From Pseudoruegeria sp039972875 (GTDB lineage: Bacteria; Pseudomonadota; Alphaproteobacteria; Rhodobacterales; Rhodobacteraceae): a DNA stretch of 64,000 nucleotides. The translations under genes were made by a program, and so were the position numbers. The stretch lies in contig JBDWMA010000006.1 in assembly GCA_039972875.1 (NCBI GenBank), positions 62,001 to 126,000 of the forward strand, written 5' to 3'. Under the pieces are notes generated by a model. The model had not been told where the DNA came from and did not search any database. It was given only the letters and a program-made list of their open reading frames with translations. Below are positions 24,759 through 33,984 of the stretch, in pieces. Each line of letters starts with the position of its first letter. Positions within the stretch are counted from its first letter, which is position 1.

Positions 24759-26126
24759 TCACTCGGTATTGTCACTTTTTACATAGCGTAGCAGAACAAA
24801 GCCAATAAGGAAGAGGGCAATCAGTGGCATTATTCCAATACGTTGACTTCCACTAACATCTGAAGCGATCGCAATTGCAGCCGGCGCGATAAAGGATGTT
24901 GCCCGCCCAGCCAATGCAAATAGTCCAAATGCTTCGGTTAGGCGTTTGGGATTGGCCTGTCGTACCAGCATTGTACGGCTCGCAGATTGCAGTGCCCCAC
25001 CCGCGCCGCCAATAATTGCGCCACAAATATAAAACAGAATATCCGGCAAAGACGATCCTTCGGGCAGAACGATCCCCATGATGCTGCTACGGGAAATCGA
25101 TACAATCGCCAAACAAGCAATCAGCAACATAATAATACTGGTATTAATGACCGGTTTAGGACCAAATCGTGCGTCGGCGTGGCCGCCGATATATGCAAAA
25201 ATAGCACCCGTAATTGCAGCCGTTATGCCAAAGACTCCGACCTCGACAACAGACCAGCCCAAAACGCCAAGGGCATAAATTCCACCGAACGTATACAGCC
25301 CGTTCAAGGCGTCCCGATAAAACATCGAAGAGCCTAAATAGGCTGCAAGGCTACGATTGTTTGGCAGTGCTTTGATCGTTTTCATCAGATCACGCAACGC
25401 GACGTTCAACTTAAATCGAACGGGCTTATCAGGTGCTGGTTCTTTAACCCAAATGAAAAACGGGATCATAAACACGGCAAACCAAACGGCCGTCAGTGGG
25501 CCAACGGACCGGGTTCCTTCGCGCAGATCTGGATCAAGCCCAAACACCGGCGCGCTTCCAGTAAGGGTCACTCCGTTGGCATTTTCGGCGAGAAACACCA
25601 ACGTTAATGCCAAAGCTGTTACACCGCCCACATAGCCCAACGCCCAACCCGTTCCTGAAATGCGACCCATTTGCTCTTTGCTACCCAAACTAGGCAACAT
25701 AGCGTTTGTAAAAATCAACGCAAATTCAGCACCAAATAAACCCAGCCCGAAAAAGGCCAGTATCAAGGGAATGTTGAACCCATCCGGATGCGTATACCAA
25801 AGCCCGCATGCACCGATAAAGTAGATGACCGAAAACAACCAAATCCAGGGCAACCGGCGACCTGCGGCATCCGCAACTGCACCAAGAATGGGCGCAAGAA
25901 ACGCAATGCAAAGGCCAGTTATGGTTAAACCATATCCCCAATAAGCCTGCGCTTTAGCACCGGCCGCAGCTTGGTCCATTCCGTCCTTAATCAGCGATGT
26001 CGTTACGACTTCGGCGAAGAACGGGGCAAATATAAATGTGGTAAGCAGAGTTGCATAGGGTTGGCTTGCCCAATCAAACATCATCCATCCCCAAATGCGG
26101 CGATGGTTTGGCACAGCCTTTGTCAT
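24759..26126 (-). CDS. MFS transporter, UMF1 (Atg22-like) family
   Basis: A 455-residue membrane protein with about twelve segments. The N-terminal WGWMMFDWASQPYATLLTTFIFAPFFAE region (split as MMFDWASQPY and FIFAPFF) is the hallmark of the Atg22/UMF1 major-facilitator subfamily, whose yeast member exports amino acids from the vacuole. The bacterial substrate is unknown. AGGGAG five bases before the ATG supports the start. It lies 12 bases upstream of mepA and may be cotranscribed with it, possibly for recovery of cell-wall peptides; that link is inference. Confidence 0.85.
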   Translation of the reverse strand: MTKAVPNHRRIWGWMMFDWASQPYATLLTTFIFAPFFAEVVTTSLIKDGMDQAAAGAKAQAYWGYGLTITGLCIAFLAPILGAVADAAGRRLPWIWLFSVIYFIGACGLWYTHPDGFNIPLILAFFGLGLFGAEFALIFTNAMLPSLGSKEQMGRISGTGWALGYVGGVTALALTLVFLAENANGVTLTGSAPVFGLDPDLREGTRSVGPLTAVWFAVFMIPFFIWVKEPAPDKPVRFKLNVALRDLMKTIKALPNNRSLAAYLGSSMFYRDALNGLYTFGGIYALGVLGWSVVEVGVFGITAAITGAIFAYIGGHADARFGPKPVINTSIIMLLIACLAIVSISRSSIMGIVLPEGSSLPDILFYICGAIIGGAGGALQSASRTMLVRQANPKRLTEAFGLFALAGRATSFIAPAAIAIASDVSGSQRIGIMPLIALFLIGFVLLRYVKSDNTE

Positions 26127-26264
26127 ATTAACTCCCTGGTATCTATCTTGATAAGAGACCTAATATCTCAATAGGTGCAACCAAAATGACCCTTCAAATC
26201 GATACGAACGCCCGATAAGCGCGACCCATTTCCTTACGGATAAACCTAGGCGTGAATGGCTCAA

Positions 26265-26801
26265 TTAACGTGACAAAATCGGCGGCCAAACCCGGCTGTC
26301 CTCAGCACTGACCCAATTCGCAACCCAGTCCGGCAGTGCGGGGCTTTCGATTGGCAAACCAAGTTCTCCAGCAAATTCAGAGGGTTTTACAATGCCCGAT
26401 TTATTCGTCAAAGCAGCTCGCAACAACGCTTGGCTGGTACAGGTCCCGTTGGACCACATTGTCTGACCAAGGTACATAAATTTATCATCCCATCCGATCA
26501 GGCGGCTTTTCATCGTGAACTTTTGGAACATCCTGACGCGTCGCCGGTACCGCACCGAAGATCCGGCGATGGTCAATCCCCAGTTGTTTTTCTTGAGGAC
26601 CCTATCAAACCCAATTCGCACGGCCATGGGGACACGCCCCAGATCATATAATGTAAGGGTTCGCCCGTTATTCAACTCCATGAAAACATCAATATCCTGA
26701 GGCCAGCACCGATGATGGGTGACATTCACGTCCATCGGTCCCATTGGTCCCGCTCGGCGGGCGACAACAATTTCCTTCATCATTCTGAATATTGGATACA
26801 T
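26265..26801 (-). CDS. Hotdog-fold acyl-CoA thioesterase-like protein
   Basis: A 178-residue protein with a hotdog-type thioesterase core: HHRCWPQDIDVFMELNNGRTLTLYDLGR (split as CWPQDIDVFMELNNGR and LYDLGR), followed by VRYRRRVRMFQKF and a strand-rich second half. This matches the THEM6/YbgC-like thioesterase group, which cleaves acyl-CoA esters. The Asp in QDIDVF and the helix NNGRTL correspond to the usual active-site position. GAGG five bases from ATG 26801 supports the start. Specific substrate unknown. Confidence 0.72.
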   Translation of the reverse strand: MYPIFRMMKEIVVARRAGPMGPMDVNVTHHRCWPQDIDVFMELNNGRTLTLYDLGRVPMAVRIGFDRVLKKNNWGLTIAGSSVRYRRRVRMFQKFTMKSRLIGWDDKFMYLGQTMWSNGTCTSQALLRAALTNKSGIVKPSEFAGELGLPIESPALPDWVANWVSAEDSRVWPPILSR

Positions 26802-26933
26802 GGAGACCTCTTCTGCAACACTTCACAGCTGACCCGACATTTATCAAAGCTCAAGCCAGAACGTAGCGGCATTTGCTTGCGAAACGCGCCTTTCGCCCTT
26901 ACCTAACCTCAAACACTTATCAAAGGACCAAAG

Positions 26934-27221
26934 ATGACTTCGCTATTTCAGATCCTCATGATGATTATCAACCTCATCTGGTTCGTCATGATTGCCCACA
27001 TTATCATGAGCTGGCTGATCAATTTCCAGGTCTTGAACTTGCGCCAACCGCTTGTTGCTCAGATCTGGTATGGTCTGAACCGCTTGCTAGAGCCAATTTA
27101 CGGACGCATCAGAAGTTTTCTACCAAACATGGGCGGGCTCGACCTTGCGCCACTTGTTGCACTGTTAGGTCTTTATGCCATCCGCATCATTCTTGTGAAC
27201 AACGCCATGGCCTTTCTCTAG
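26934..27221 (+). CDS. YggT family membrane protein
   Basis: A 95-residue protein with two hydrophobic segments (about 5-28 and 70-92) and the YggT signature between them: WLINFQVLNLRQP, LLEPIYGRIRSFLP, and GGLDLAPLVALLGL. YggT proteins are linked with osmotic tolerance, K+ uptake or division in other organisms, without a settled function. AAGGA six bases before ATG 26934 supports the start. It lies 76 bases before recQ on the same strand. Confidence 0.9.
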   Translation: MTSLFQILMMIINLIWFVMIAHIIMSWLINFQVLNLRQPLVAQIWYGLNRLLEPIYGRIRSFLPNMGGLDLAPLVALLGLYAIRIILVNNAMAFL

Positions 27222-27297
27222 GACACAGGGTTGCCCCTGTGGATTGGCTGTGGAATTGTCGCATTAACGAGCAGCACAACAAAAAGTTCACAAATCC

Positions 27298-29337
27298 ATG
27301 CCCGCAGCGGATGCGCTTCTTTCATCTGTCTTTGGCTTTGACGCCTTTCGTCCTGGCCAAGAAGAAATCGTCAAAGCTGTCATCACTGGCCGCAACACCT
27401 TGGCCATCATGCCCACGGGTGGTGGGAAGTCGCTTTGCTTTCAGTTGCCCGCGCTGTGCCGTGACGGAGTAACTGTTGTTATCTCTCCGCTGATTGCGCT
27501 AATGCGGGATCAGGTGCGCGCCCTAAAAGAAGCCGGCGTAGAGGCAGGCGCTCTGACATCGGGAAATACCGACGAAGAAACCGAGCAAGTGTTCGAAGCC
27601 CTCGAAGCAGGACGATTGAAACTCCTTTATATGGCTCCGGAGCGTCTCGCCAGCGGCGGGACACTCTCGCTGCTCCGACGTATCGGCACAACCATGATCG
27701 CCGTGGATGAGGCCCATTGCGTTTCTCAATGGGGCCATGATTTTCGTCCAGATTATCTGCGGATCGGGGATTTGCGACGAAGTTTAGGTGTCCAATTGGC
27801 CGCCTTTACCGCAACAGCTGATGCCGAGACCCAACAAGAAATTATCACGCGCCTCTTTGATGAAGACGCACCAGAAGTGTTTCTGCACGGATTTGACCGG
27901 CCAAACCTACACCTTGCCTTTGCTGCCAAAGACAACCCACGTCGTCAAATTCTATCCTTTGCCGCCGCGCGCAAAGGGCAATCTGGGATCGTCTATTGCG
28001 CCACGCGCGCAAAAACAGAATCTTTGGCCAAAGCACTGCGCGAAGATGGTCATGTGGCCTGTCATTATCATGGCGGGATGGACGCTCAAGATCGGCGCAA
28101 CGTAGAAGGCCGGTTTCAACGCGAAGACGGACTCATTGTCGTAGCCACTGTTGCCTTTGGGATGGGCGTCGACAAACCTGACATTCGCTGGGTTGCGCAT
28201 GCTGATTTGCCAAAATCAATCGAGTCTTACTATCAAGAAATTGGCCGCGCCGGACGCGATGGCGCCCCTGCCGAAACCTTGACTCTTTATGGAGCCGAGG
28301 ACATCCGGCTCCGCCGTGCTCAAATAGACGAAGGTCTGGCCCCTCCGGAACGGCGTGCTGCAGATCACGCGCGGTTAAATTCCCTGCTGGGCCTCGCAGA
28401 GGCGTTAAAATGCCGCCGGGAAACCTTATTGGGATATTTTGGTGAAACAGAGACGATATGTGGCCATTGCGACCTCTGTGAAACGCCCCCCGATGTGTTC
28501 GACGGAACGGTGGCAGTGCGCAAGGCATTGTCCGCGATCCTTCGAACGGATGAATTCTATGGTTCTGGCCATTTGATTGATATCCTGATCGGAAATATGA
28601 CCGACAGAGTTCGCGAACGTGGGCATGACGCTTTGCCGACCTTTGCTGTGGGTAAAGAATATGATCGTCGGCAGTGGCAGGCGATTTTTCGGCAAATGAT
28701 GGGACATGACCTCATTCGTCCAGATCCATCCCGACATGGTGCCTTGCGCATGACACAAGTGGCTCGCCCGATCCTGCGGAACGAAGCCACGATTGATTTG
28801 CGTCGGGATACCATTCGAAATGCCCCAAGACGCCCGGCTGTCAAAGCGCTGGTGAGCGAGGAAGACGCACCGCTGCTGTCAGCCCTAAAGGCCAAACGTC
28901 GTGGTCTGGCTGAAGCCGCCCGGGTACCAGCCTATGTGATATTTAACGATCGTACATTGATTGAAATGGCAGAACAACGCCCAACCAGTCGTGATGAAAT
29001 GGCGGGGATTACAGGTGTCGGCGCTAAAAAGCTCGAAAAATTTGGCGATGACTTTCTAAGAGTTATCACCGGAGACAAACCGGATCACGAACACCCATCC
29101 CGCCGCGCCTTGTCTGGGCGCGCCGCCGGAGAGCTATATGATCGCTTAATGCAAGCACAAGCCGATCTGTCGCGTGGCCCAGATGGTATGGATAAACCTA
29201 TGTCCTGCTCTGCCTCTGTCCTTGCGAAGGTTGCCAAATTGTACAATGCGGATCTGCAGTCTGTGGAGCGTCTATTAGGCGACCGACACGCAGATCGTTT
29301 TGCCAAAGCGTTTCACGACGTGCTCCAAAGCGTTTAG
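27298..29337 (+). CDS. recQ: ATP-dependent DNA helicase RecQ
   Basis: A 679-residue 3 prime to 5 prime helicase for recombination and fork repair. Walker A is at residues 37-46 (IMPTGGGKSL), the DEAH box is in AVDEAHCVSQWGHDFRPDY (which also contains the aromatic-rich loop), motif VI reads YYQEIGRAGRDG, and the RQC zinc site is CRRETLLGYFGE with CGHCDLC. An HRDC domain lies near 515-590 and is followed by about 85 further residues beyond the usual end. A hairpin with a T-rich tail follows the stop codon. Confidence 0.96.
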   Translation: MPAADALLSSVFGFDAFRPGQEEIVKAVITGRNTLAIMPTGGGKSLCFQLPALCRDGVTVVISPLIALMRDQVRALKEAGVEAGALTSGNTDEETEQVFEALEAGRLKLLYMAPERLASGGTLSLLRRIGTTMIAVDEAHCVSQWGHDFRPDYLRIGDLRRSLGVQLAAFTATADAETQQEIITRLFDEDAPEVFLHGFDRPNLHLAFAAKDNPRRQILSFAAARKGQSGIVYCATRAKTESLAKALREDGHVACHYHGGMDAQDRRNVEGRFQREDGLIVVATVAFGMGVDKPDIRWVAHADLPKSIESYYQEIGRAGRDGAPAETLTLYGAEDIRLRRAQIDEGLAPPERRAADHARLNSLLGLAEALKCRRETLLGYFGETETICGHCDLCETPPDVFDGTVAVRKALSAILRTDEFYGSGHLIDILIGNMTDRVRERGHDALPTFAVGKEYDRRQWQAIFRQMMGHDLIRPDPSRHGALRMTQVARPILRNEATIDLRRDTIRNAPRRPAVKALVSEEDAPLLSALKAKRRGLAEAARVPAYVIFNDRTLIEMAEQRPTSRDEMAGITGVGAKKLEKFGDDFLRVITGDKPDHEHPSRRALSGRAAGELYDRLMQAQADLSRGPDGMDKPMSCSASVLAKVAKLYNADLQSVERLLGDRHADRFAKAFHDVLQSV

Positions 29338-29361
29338 CCGTAAAGAAGGAGTGCCCGGTAT

Positions 29362-29387
29362 TCGGACACCCTCTGTCCGATTATTTT
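29362..29387 (+). terminator. Terminator after recQ
   Basis: TCGGACA (29362-29368) and TGTCCGA (29374-29380) form a seven-pair stem with a five-base loop, followed by TTATTTT. It overlaps the stop codon of the convergent HdeD-like gene. On the minus strand there is no T run after the hairpin, so it serves recQ. Confidence 0.7.
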
Positions 29388-29935
29388 GAAAGCGCACGCA
29401 CGCCAAACGCCATCAGAATTGATGTGATCCCAGAGGACAATAGATCCACCCCCAACAAGATACCAAGAAGACCCGCCGCAATTTCTGGCATGTTGTTGAA
29501 CACCATAAACGCAAGCACAATTGAAACGATGCCCGAGATCAGCACGAAGACCCAACCAGATGCAGGTCGCAGCTGAAAACCTAAAACCGCACGCACAATA
29601 CCCGAAATCAAGAACAAGATCGCAACCAACATCGTCAGCGAGACAATCCCGGCCAGCGGGTGTTTCATCAGAGAAATCGCAAAGATAACCAAAATAAGGC
29701 CCAACAAGACCCCAAGGATACGAGCGCCAGGACCCTCATCTTTGGATGTTACCGCCGCGATGAGCTGAATAACCCCCGCCGCCAGAAATGTTGCCCCTGC
29801 CAAAATCAACGCCGTAAAGGTCGACGCAAGTGGGTTGGTTAGGCACATTATGCCGCCTATCGTAAGAATTACGCCGATCAGCGCAAGCCAGATCCAAGAA
29901 GGCGTATTTCCAGTATTTGTATCCGTCGAAGTCAT
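29381..29935 (-). CDS. HdeD-family (DUF308) membrane protein
   Basis: A 184-residue protein with six regularly spaced hydrophobic segments, built of two-helix repeats typical of the HdeD/DUF308 family (for example LIGVILTIGGIMCL, ILVIFAISLM, VSIVLAFMVF). HdeD of E. coli is an acid-resistance membrane protein; function in marine bacteria is unproved. ATG 29935 is preferred to 29944 because AGGG is nine bases before it and touches the other. Very few charged residues apart from the N-terminus. Confidence 0.82.
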   Translation of the reverse strand: MTSTDTNTGNTPSWIWLALIGVILTIGGIMCLTNPLASTFTALILAGATFLAAGVIQLIAAVTSKDEGPGARILGVLLGLILVIFAISLMKHPLAGIVSLTMLVAILFLISGIVRAVLGFQLRPASGWVFVLISGIVSIVLAFMVFNNMPEIAAGLLGILLGVDLLSSGITSILMAFGVRALSK

Positions 29936-30052
29936 CACAAGCATCCCTTTCCATGGAGATATTTCCGATACGCTACTTTAAGATGAAAAATATGCCAGCG
30001 TATTTTCCTGCAAAATCAACATATGTGTCTTTGCCGCTGCGCTATCAAAAGC

Positions 30053-30808
30053 CTAAGCCACGTCCTTTGCGACAGGCGGCAAGAGCGGAGTCCTTGTCGT
30101 TGCCGAGAGGACAGAACAGTCCCGCCCTTCAAAAACAGCAGCAGTTATAGGTCTAAAATACCCAGCACCGCTATCCAAATCGACACGGTTTCCAAAGTGT
30201 TCAGGGGTATCTAATGCTGTATGCCCATGGACAACAAGTTTTCCGTGATCGGTGTTATCATCCAAAAAACCCTCCCGGATCCAGATCAGATCGTTCTCAA
30301 CTTGTTGATCCATTGGACGTCCCGGAACAATTCCCGCATGCACCATGATCAGATCATCCGTTTCGTAAAAGCAGGGGAGTGCTTCTATAAACGCGACGTG
30401 GGTCTCGGGAACAGCTTTTAGCATATCGGAACGAACATCTGCTAAATCGTCATCTTCTGATGCATCAACCCCATAAGAGGCAAGGGTTGCCCCTCCTCCC
30501 AAACGAGGGTCCAACCAAGTCAGCCCCGCCCGTGTTCTTGGATCTGTGACAGTTCCATTTCGATAGAACCGCGTGAGGTATCGATCATGATTACCCTTTA
30601 TCACGATCCAATTCTCGCCGGCATCTAACCCTGCCATCAGATATTCAATAACACCCCTGCTGTCGGGACCACGATCTATCAGATCTCCAAGGTGCACAAT
30701 CAGAGCGTCCGAATCGTTACACCGCAAACGATCCGCCTCAATCATCGCATGTGCAGACTTCAACATGTTAAGTTGGCCGTGGATGTCGCCAATGGCATAG
30801 ATACGCAT
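30053..30808 (-). CDS. Metallophosphoesterase, PPP-type serine/threonine phosphatase or symmetrical tetraphosphatase-like
   Basis: A 251-residue enzyme with the complete PPP metal-site set: GDIHGQ near the N-terminus, LGDLIDRGPDS, KGNHDRYL, MVHAGIVPG and VVHGHTAL. These bind two metals and hydrolyse phosphoesters; phage-lambda-like protein phosphatases and diadenosine tetraphosphatases share the pattern, so the natural substrate is open. AAGGA nine bases before the ATG supports the start. It lies 120 bases downstream of serA, beyond the serA terminator. Confidence 0.88.
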   Translation of the reverse strand: MRIYAIGDIHGQLNMLKSAHAMIEADRLRCNDSDALIVHLGDLIDRGPDSRGVIEYLMAGLDAGENWIVIKGNHDRYLTRFYRNGTVTDPRTRAGLTWLDPRLGGGATLASYGVDASEDDDLADVRSDMLKAVPETHVAFIEALPCFYETDDLIMVHAGIVPGRPMDQQVENDLIWIREGFLDDNTDHGKLVVHGHTALDTPEHFGNRVDLDSGAGYFRPITAAVFEGRDCSVLSATTRTPLLPPVAKDVA

Positions 30809-30875
30809 TAAATCGGTTCCTTAGAAATATACCTGTGTCCTAAAAGATCTATATCAGGAAGCTATTGTGAAAATG

Positions 30876-30899
30876 AAAAACCCCGACCAAAGGCCGGGG
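30876..30899 (-). terminator. Terminator after serA
   Basis: On the minus strand CCCCGGCC, a three-base loop and GGTCGGGG form an eight-pair stem with one G-U pair, followed directly by TTTTTCATTTT. It begins about 30 bases after the serA stop codon. Confidence 0.88.
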
Positions 30900-30928
30900 A
30901 ATTCAAAAAACGGCAGAATTAGAGCCGT

Positions 30929-32524
30929 TTACGCAACATCAAAAACCAAAGGTTTGACCTGCCGGAACACACCAGTTTCGCATAGGTTTTTGATCGCTTC
31001 GGCTGGAACCGCTGCATCCACGTAAAGCAATGCAATTGCACCGCCGCCGGCTTCTGAACGACCAAGTGTAAAGTTGGCGATATTCACGTCATTCGCGCCC
31101 AATGTTTGCCCCAAAGTCCCAATGATGCCGGGTACATCTTCGTTGGTGGTGTACAACATGTGAGATCCAACCTCAGCGTCGATGTTGATGCCTTTGATTT
31201 GGATAAAGCGCGGCTTCCCATCGCTAAAGACCGTCCCGGCGACAGAACGCTCCATTTTGTCAGTTACGATGGTCACTTTGACGTATCCGTCAAACGCCCC
31301 TGCTTTGTCCTGATTTGTGGTCGAAATCTGAATGCCACGTTCTTTTGCAATCACAGGTGCAGACACCATATTCACATCAGGGTTGGCTTTTTTCATTATG
31401 CCGGCGATGACGCTGCAATTCAGTGCCTCAAGGTTCATTTCCGCAGCAACACCATCATACAAAATGTTGATCGCTTTGATTGGCTCGTCGGTCATTTGGC
31501 CACCAAAGGCACCAAGGTGATCGGCCAGCTTGATCCATGGACCCATGATTTTTGCTTCTTCGGCAGTCACCGATGGCATGTTCAACGCGTTTTCAACGGC
31601 ACCGGTCAGCAGATAGTTAGACATTTGGTCCGCAACTTGCAGCGCCACGTTTTCCTGCGCTTCGGTAGTTGCAGCGCCAAGATGAGGTGTGCACACAACG
31701 TTTGGCAGGTTGAACAATGCATTTTCTTTGGCGGGCTCTTCGGCGAACACGTCAAAGGCAGCGCCTGCAACATGGCCGGATTTCAGCAAATCTGCCAAAG
31801 CCACTTCGTCTACCAGACCGCCACGGGCGCAGTTGATAATCCGCACACCCTTTTTGGTTTTGGCTAGGTTTTCAGCAGACAGGATATTGCGTGTGCTGTC
31901 GGTGAACGGCACGTGCAGCGTAATAAAGTCAGCCCGGGGCAGTAGCTCTTCCAGTTCGACCTTTTCAACACCGATTTTTGCGGCTTTTTCCTCAGAAAGG
32001 AACGGGTCAAAGGCGATAACCTTCATTTTCAGACCACGGGCACGATCACAAACGATACCACCGATATTGCCCGCGCCGATCACACCCAGTGTTTTACCGG
32101 TCAACTCTACGCCCATAAACTTGGACTTTTCCCATTTGCCAGCGTGTGTGGACGCCGAAGCTTCTGGAATCTGACGTGCAACAGAGAACATCATCGCAAT
32201 CGCGTGTTCAGCGGTGGTGATCATATTGCCAAAGGGTGTGTTCATAACGATCACACCTTTTTTGGAAGACGCTTCTTTGTCCACATTGTCAGTGCCGATA
32301 CCAGCCCGTCCGATGACTTTTAGGTTATCGGCTTTTTCCAATAAGGCAGCCGTTGCTTTGGTCGCGGAACGAATGGCAAGGCCATCATATTGACCAATGA
32401 TTTCCGCCAGTTTCTCTTTGTCTTTGCCTAGGTCGGGCATGAAATCAACATCAATGCCACGGTCGCGGAAGATTTGAACAGCGGTTTCGCTCAACTTGTC
32501 AGATACGAGTACTTTGGGGGCCAT
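30929..32524 (-). CDS. serA: D-3-phosphoglycerate dehydrogenase
   Basis: Oxidises 3-phosphoglycerate to 3-phosphohydroxypyruvate, the first step of serine synthesis. With ATG 32524 it has 531 residues, the long SerA form: substrate domain, NAD-binding GAGNIGG fold, catalytic Arg in NCARGGLVDE, Glu in EEPAKEN region and His in TPHLGAATTEAQ, then the intervening domain and a C-terminal ACT domain (about 455-530), which in many SerA enzymes senses serine. AGGA eight bases upstream fixes the start; the frame extends ten codons further without a site. It follows serC. Confidence 0.96.
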   Translation of the reverse strand: MAPKVLVSDKLSETAVQIFRDRGIDVDFMPDLGKDKEKLAEIIGQYDGLAIRSATKATAALLEKADNLKVIGRAGIGTDNVDKEASSKKGVIVMNTPFGNMITTAEHAIAMMFSVARQIPEASASTHAGKWEKSKFMGVELTGKTLGVIGAGNIGGIVCDRARGLKMKVIAFDPFLSEEKAAKIGVEKVELEELLPRADFITLHVPFTDSTRNILSAENLAKTKKGVRIINCARGGLVDEVALADLLKSGHVAGAAFDVFAEEPAKENALFNLPNVVCTPHLGAATTEAQENVALQVADQMSNYLLTGAVENALNMPSVTAEEAKIMGPWIKLADHLGAFGGQMTDEPIKAINILYDGVAAEMNLEALNCSVIAGIMKKANPDVNMVSAPVIAKERGIQISTTNQDKAGAFDGYVKVTIVTDKMERSVAGTVFSDGKPRFIQIKGINIDAEVGSHMLYTTNEDVPGIIGTLGQTLGANDVNIANFTLGRSEAGGGAIALLYVDAAVPAEAIKNLCETGVFRQVKPLVFDVA

Positions 32525-32575
32525 GTGCTTGGTCCTTTTATATCGGTTGCGCATATTACGCAGGAATAGGGAGAG

Positions 32576-32602
32576 TTTTGACGGACATCAGGCCCGTCAA
32601 AA
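32576..32602 (-). other. Perfect inverted repeat between serC and serA
   Basis: TTTTGACGG (32576-32584) and CCGTCAAAA (32594-32602) are nine-base arms around a nine-base loop, starting six bases after the serC stop. No T run follows outside the stem, so it may be a processing or partial-termination hairpin that lets serC and serA be expressed at different levels. Confidence 0.5.
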
Positions 32603-32607
32603 GATGC

Positions 32608-33762
32608 TTAGGCGGCTTTGGTTATAGCTGAAATTTCAGCCTCAAATGCCCAGTTCAACCACGGCAACATGGCCGCAACATCAGCGGTTTCAATCGTGCC
32701 ACCACACCAGATACGCAAGCCTGCTGGTGCATCACGATAAGCACCGATATCCAAGGCAGCACCTTCGGCCTCTAACCGTTTTGCGACGGCTTTGGCAAAG
32801 GCAGCACCGTCAGAGATGCGCGCATCGTTGAATTTCAGGCATACGGAAGTCGTCGAACGAATCGCAGGATCGTCGGCCAAGAATTCCAACCAATCATGTG
32901 TGTCGACAAAATTAGCGATTTCCGCAGTGTTTGCGTCTGCCCGTGCGATCAAACCTTGTAGACCGCCCTGCTCTTTTGCCCAGTTCAGCGCAAAGAGATA
33001 GTCTTCAACACACAGCATAGATGGAGTGTTGATCGTCGCACCAGAGAAGATACCATCGATCAGCTTGCCGCCTTTGGTCAGGCGGAAAATTTTCGGCAAA
33101 GGCCAAGCCGGTGTGTAGCTTTCAAGACGTGCAACGGCCCTTGGGCTCAGAATCAGCATGCCGTGGGCTGCTTCTCCGCCCAGAACTTTTTGCCAAGAGA
33201 AGGTCGTGACATCCAGCTTGTCCCATGGCAGATCCATCGCGAATGCAGCAGAAGTTGCGTCGCAAATTGTCAAACCATCGCGGTCTGCAGGGATCACATC
33301 TCCGTTTGGCACTCGCACGCCAGAGGTGGTTCCGTTCCACGTAAAGACGACGTCACGGTCATAGTCAACAGACGCTAGGTCAACGATTTCACCGTAGTCT
33401 GCGGTTTTAACTTCGGCATCAAGCTTTAGCTGCTTGACCACATCTGTGACCCAACCCGCACCAAAAGATTCCCATGCAAGCATTTCAACCGGGCGTTGGC
33501 CCAGGAGGCTCCACATGGCCATCTCCATAGCGCCAGTGTCGGACGCAGGAACGATACCAATTTTATAATCTGCGGGGATGCCAAGCACCTCACGCGTTGT
33601 TTCGATCGCTGCTTTCAGTTTGTTTTTGCCAACAGCAGCACGGTGCGAGCGACCCAAAGGTGCGTCAGCAAGTACGGCAGGTGTCCAGGAGGCAGGTTTG
33701 GCACATGGGCCAGACGAAAAACGCGGGTTCGTCGGCCGCGTGGCCGGTGTCTCGATAGTCAT
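32608..33762 (-). CDS. serC: Phosphoserine aminotransferase
   Basis: Class V, PLP-dependent transaminase that makes phosphoserine from phosphohydroxypyruvate and glutamate; it also serves pyridoxal synthesis. The protein has 384 residues from ATG 33762 (AAGGA eight bases upstream); the open frame runs 28 codons further back through the leader RNA and should not be used. FSSGPCAKP at the N-terminus, ICDATSAAFAMDL and the PLP lysine in FSWQKVLGGEAAHG place it in the longer alphaproteobacterial SerC group. It is upstream of serA. Confidence 0.95.
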   Translation of the reverse strand: MTIETPATRPTNPRFSSGPCAKPASWTPAVLADAPLGRSHRAAVGKNKLKAAIETTREVLGIPADYKIGIVPASDTGAMEMAMWSLLGQRPVEMLAWESFGAGWVTDVVKQLKLDAEVKTADYGEIVDLASVDYDRDVVFTWNGTTSGVRVPNGDVIPADRDGLTICDATSAAFAMDLPWDKLDVTTFSWQKVLGGEAAHGMLILSPRAVARLESYTPAWPLPKIFRLTKGGKLIDGIFSGATINTPSMLCVEDYLFALNWAKEQGGLQGLIARADANTAEIANFVDTHDWLEFLADDPAIRSTTSVCLKFNDARISDGAAFAKAVAKRLEAEGAALDIGAYRDAPAGLRIWCGGTIETADVAAMLPWLNWAFEAEISAITKAA

Positions 33763-33846
33763 ATCTAGTATCCTTACAGATATCTGCCCTTCGTTGGGGA
33801 AGGGTGTCCCACCGCCGGACATACGGAACACAGATCTAAACGGCAA
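33763..33846 (-). promoter_or_regulatory. Candidate serC leader RNA motif
   Basis: Directly before serC, minus-strand RNA forms two adjacent stems: TGTCC with GGACA (forward 33805-33809 and 33817-33821), and CCCTTC with GAAGGG (forward 33787-33792 and 33799-33804), with no base between them. A short self-complementary CAGATATCTG and the ribosome-binding site follow. A conserved serC leader motif of two hairpins has been described in alphaproteobacteria; the position and shape fit that, but I compared from memory only. Its ligand or mechanism is not known to me. Confidence 0.5.
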
Positions 33847-33984
33847 CAGTCAATATTGTGCGTTTTACAGATAAAATCGGCATTTTTCACTCAGATTTGG
33901 CTTTCGTGTTTCCGATAGGGATCAAAGACACGATGATCATTCGTCCCTTACAGCTCGCCACGTTTGGAATTCCCCGCAATCCGA

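Noticed and set aside
31106..31867. Plus-strand frame of 253 codons opposite serA
   Set aside because: Antisense to a well-supported serA; the translation has no recognisable motif.
33847..33984. Searched for direct repeats flanking the sulfatase-ABC cassette (compare 41829-41957)
   Set aside because: No shared repeat, tRNA fragment or integrase scar was found, so no attachment site is reported.
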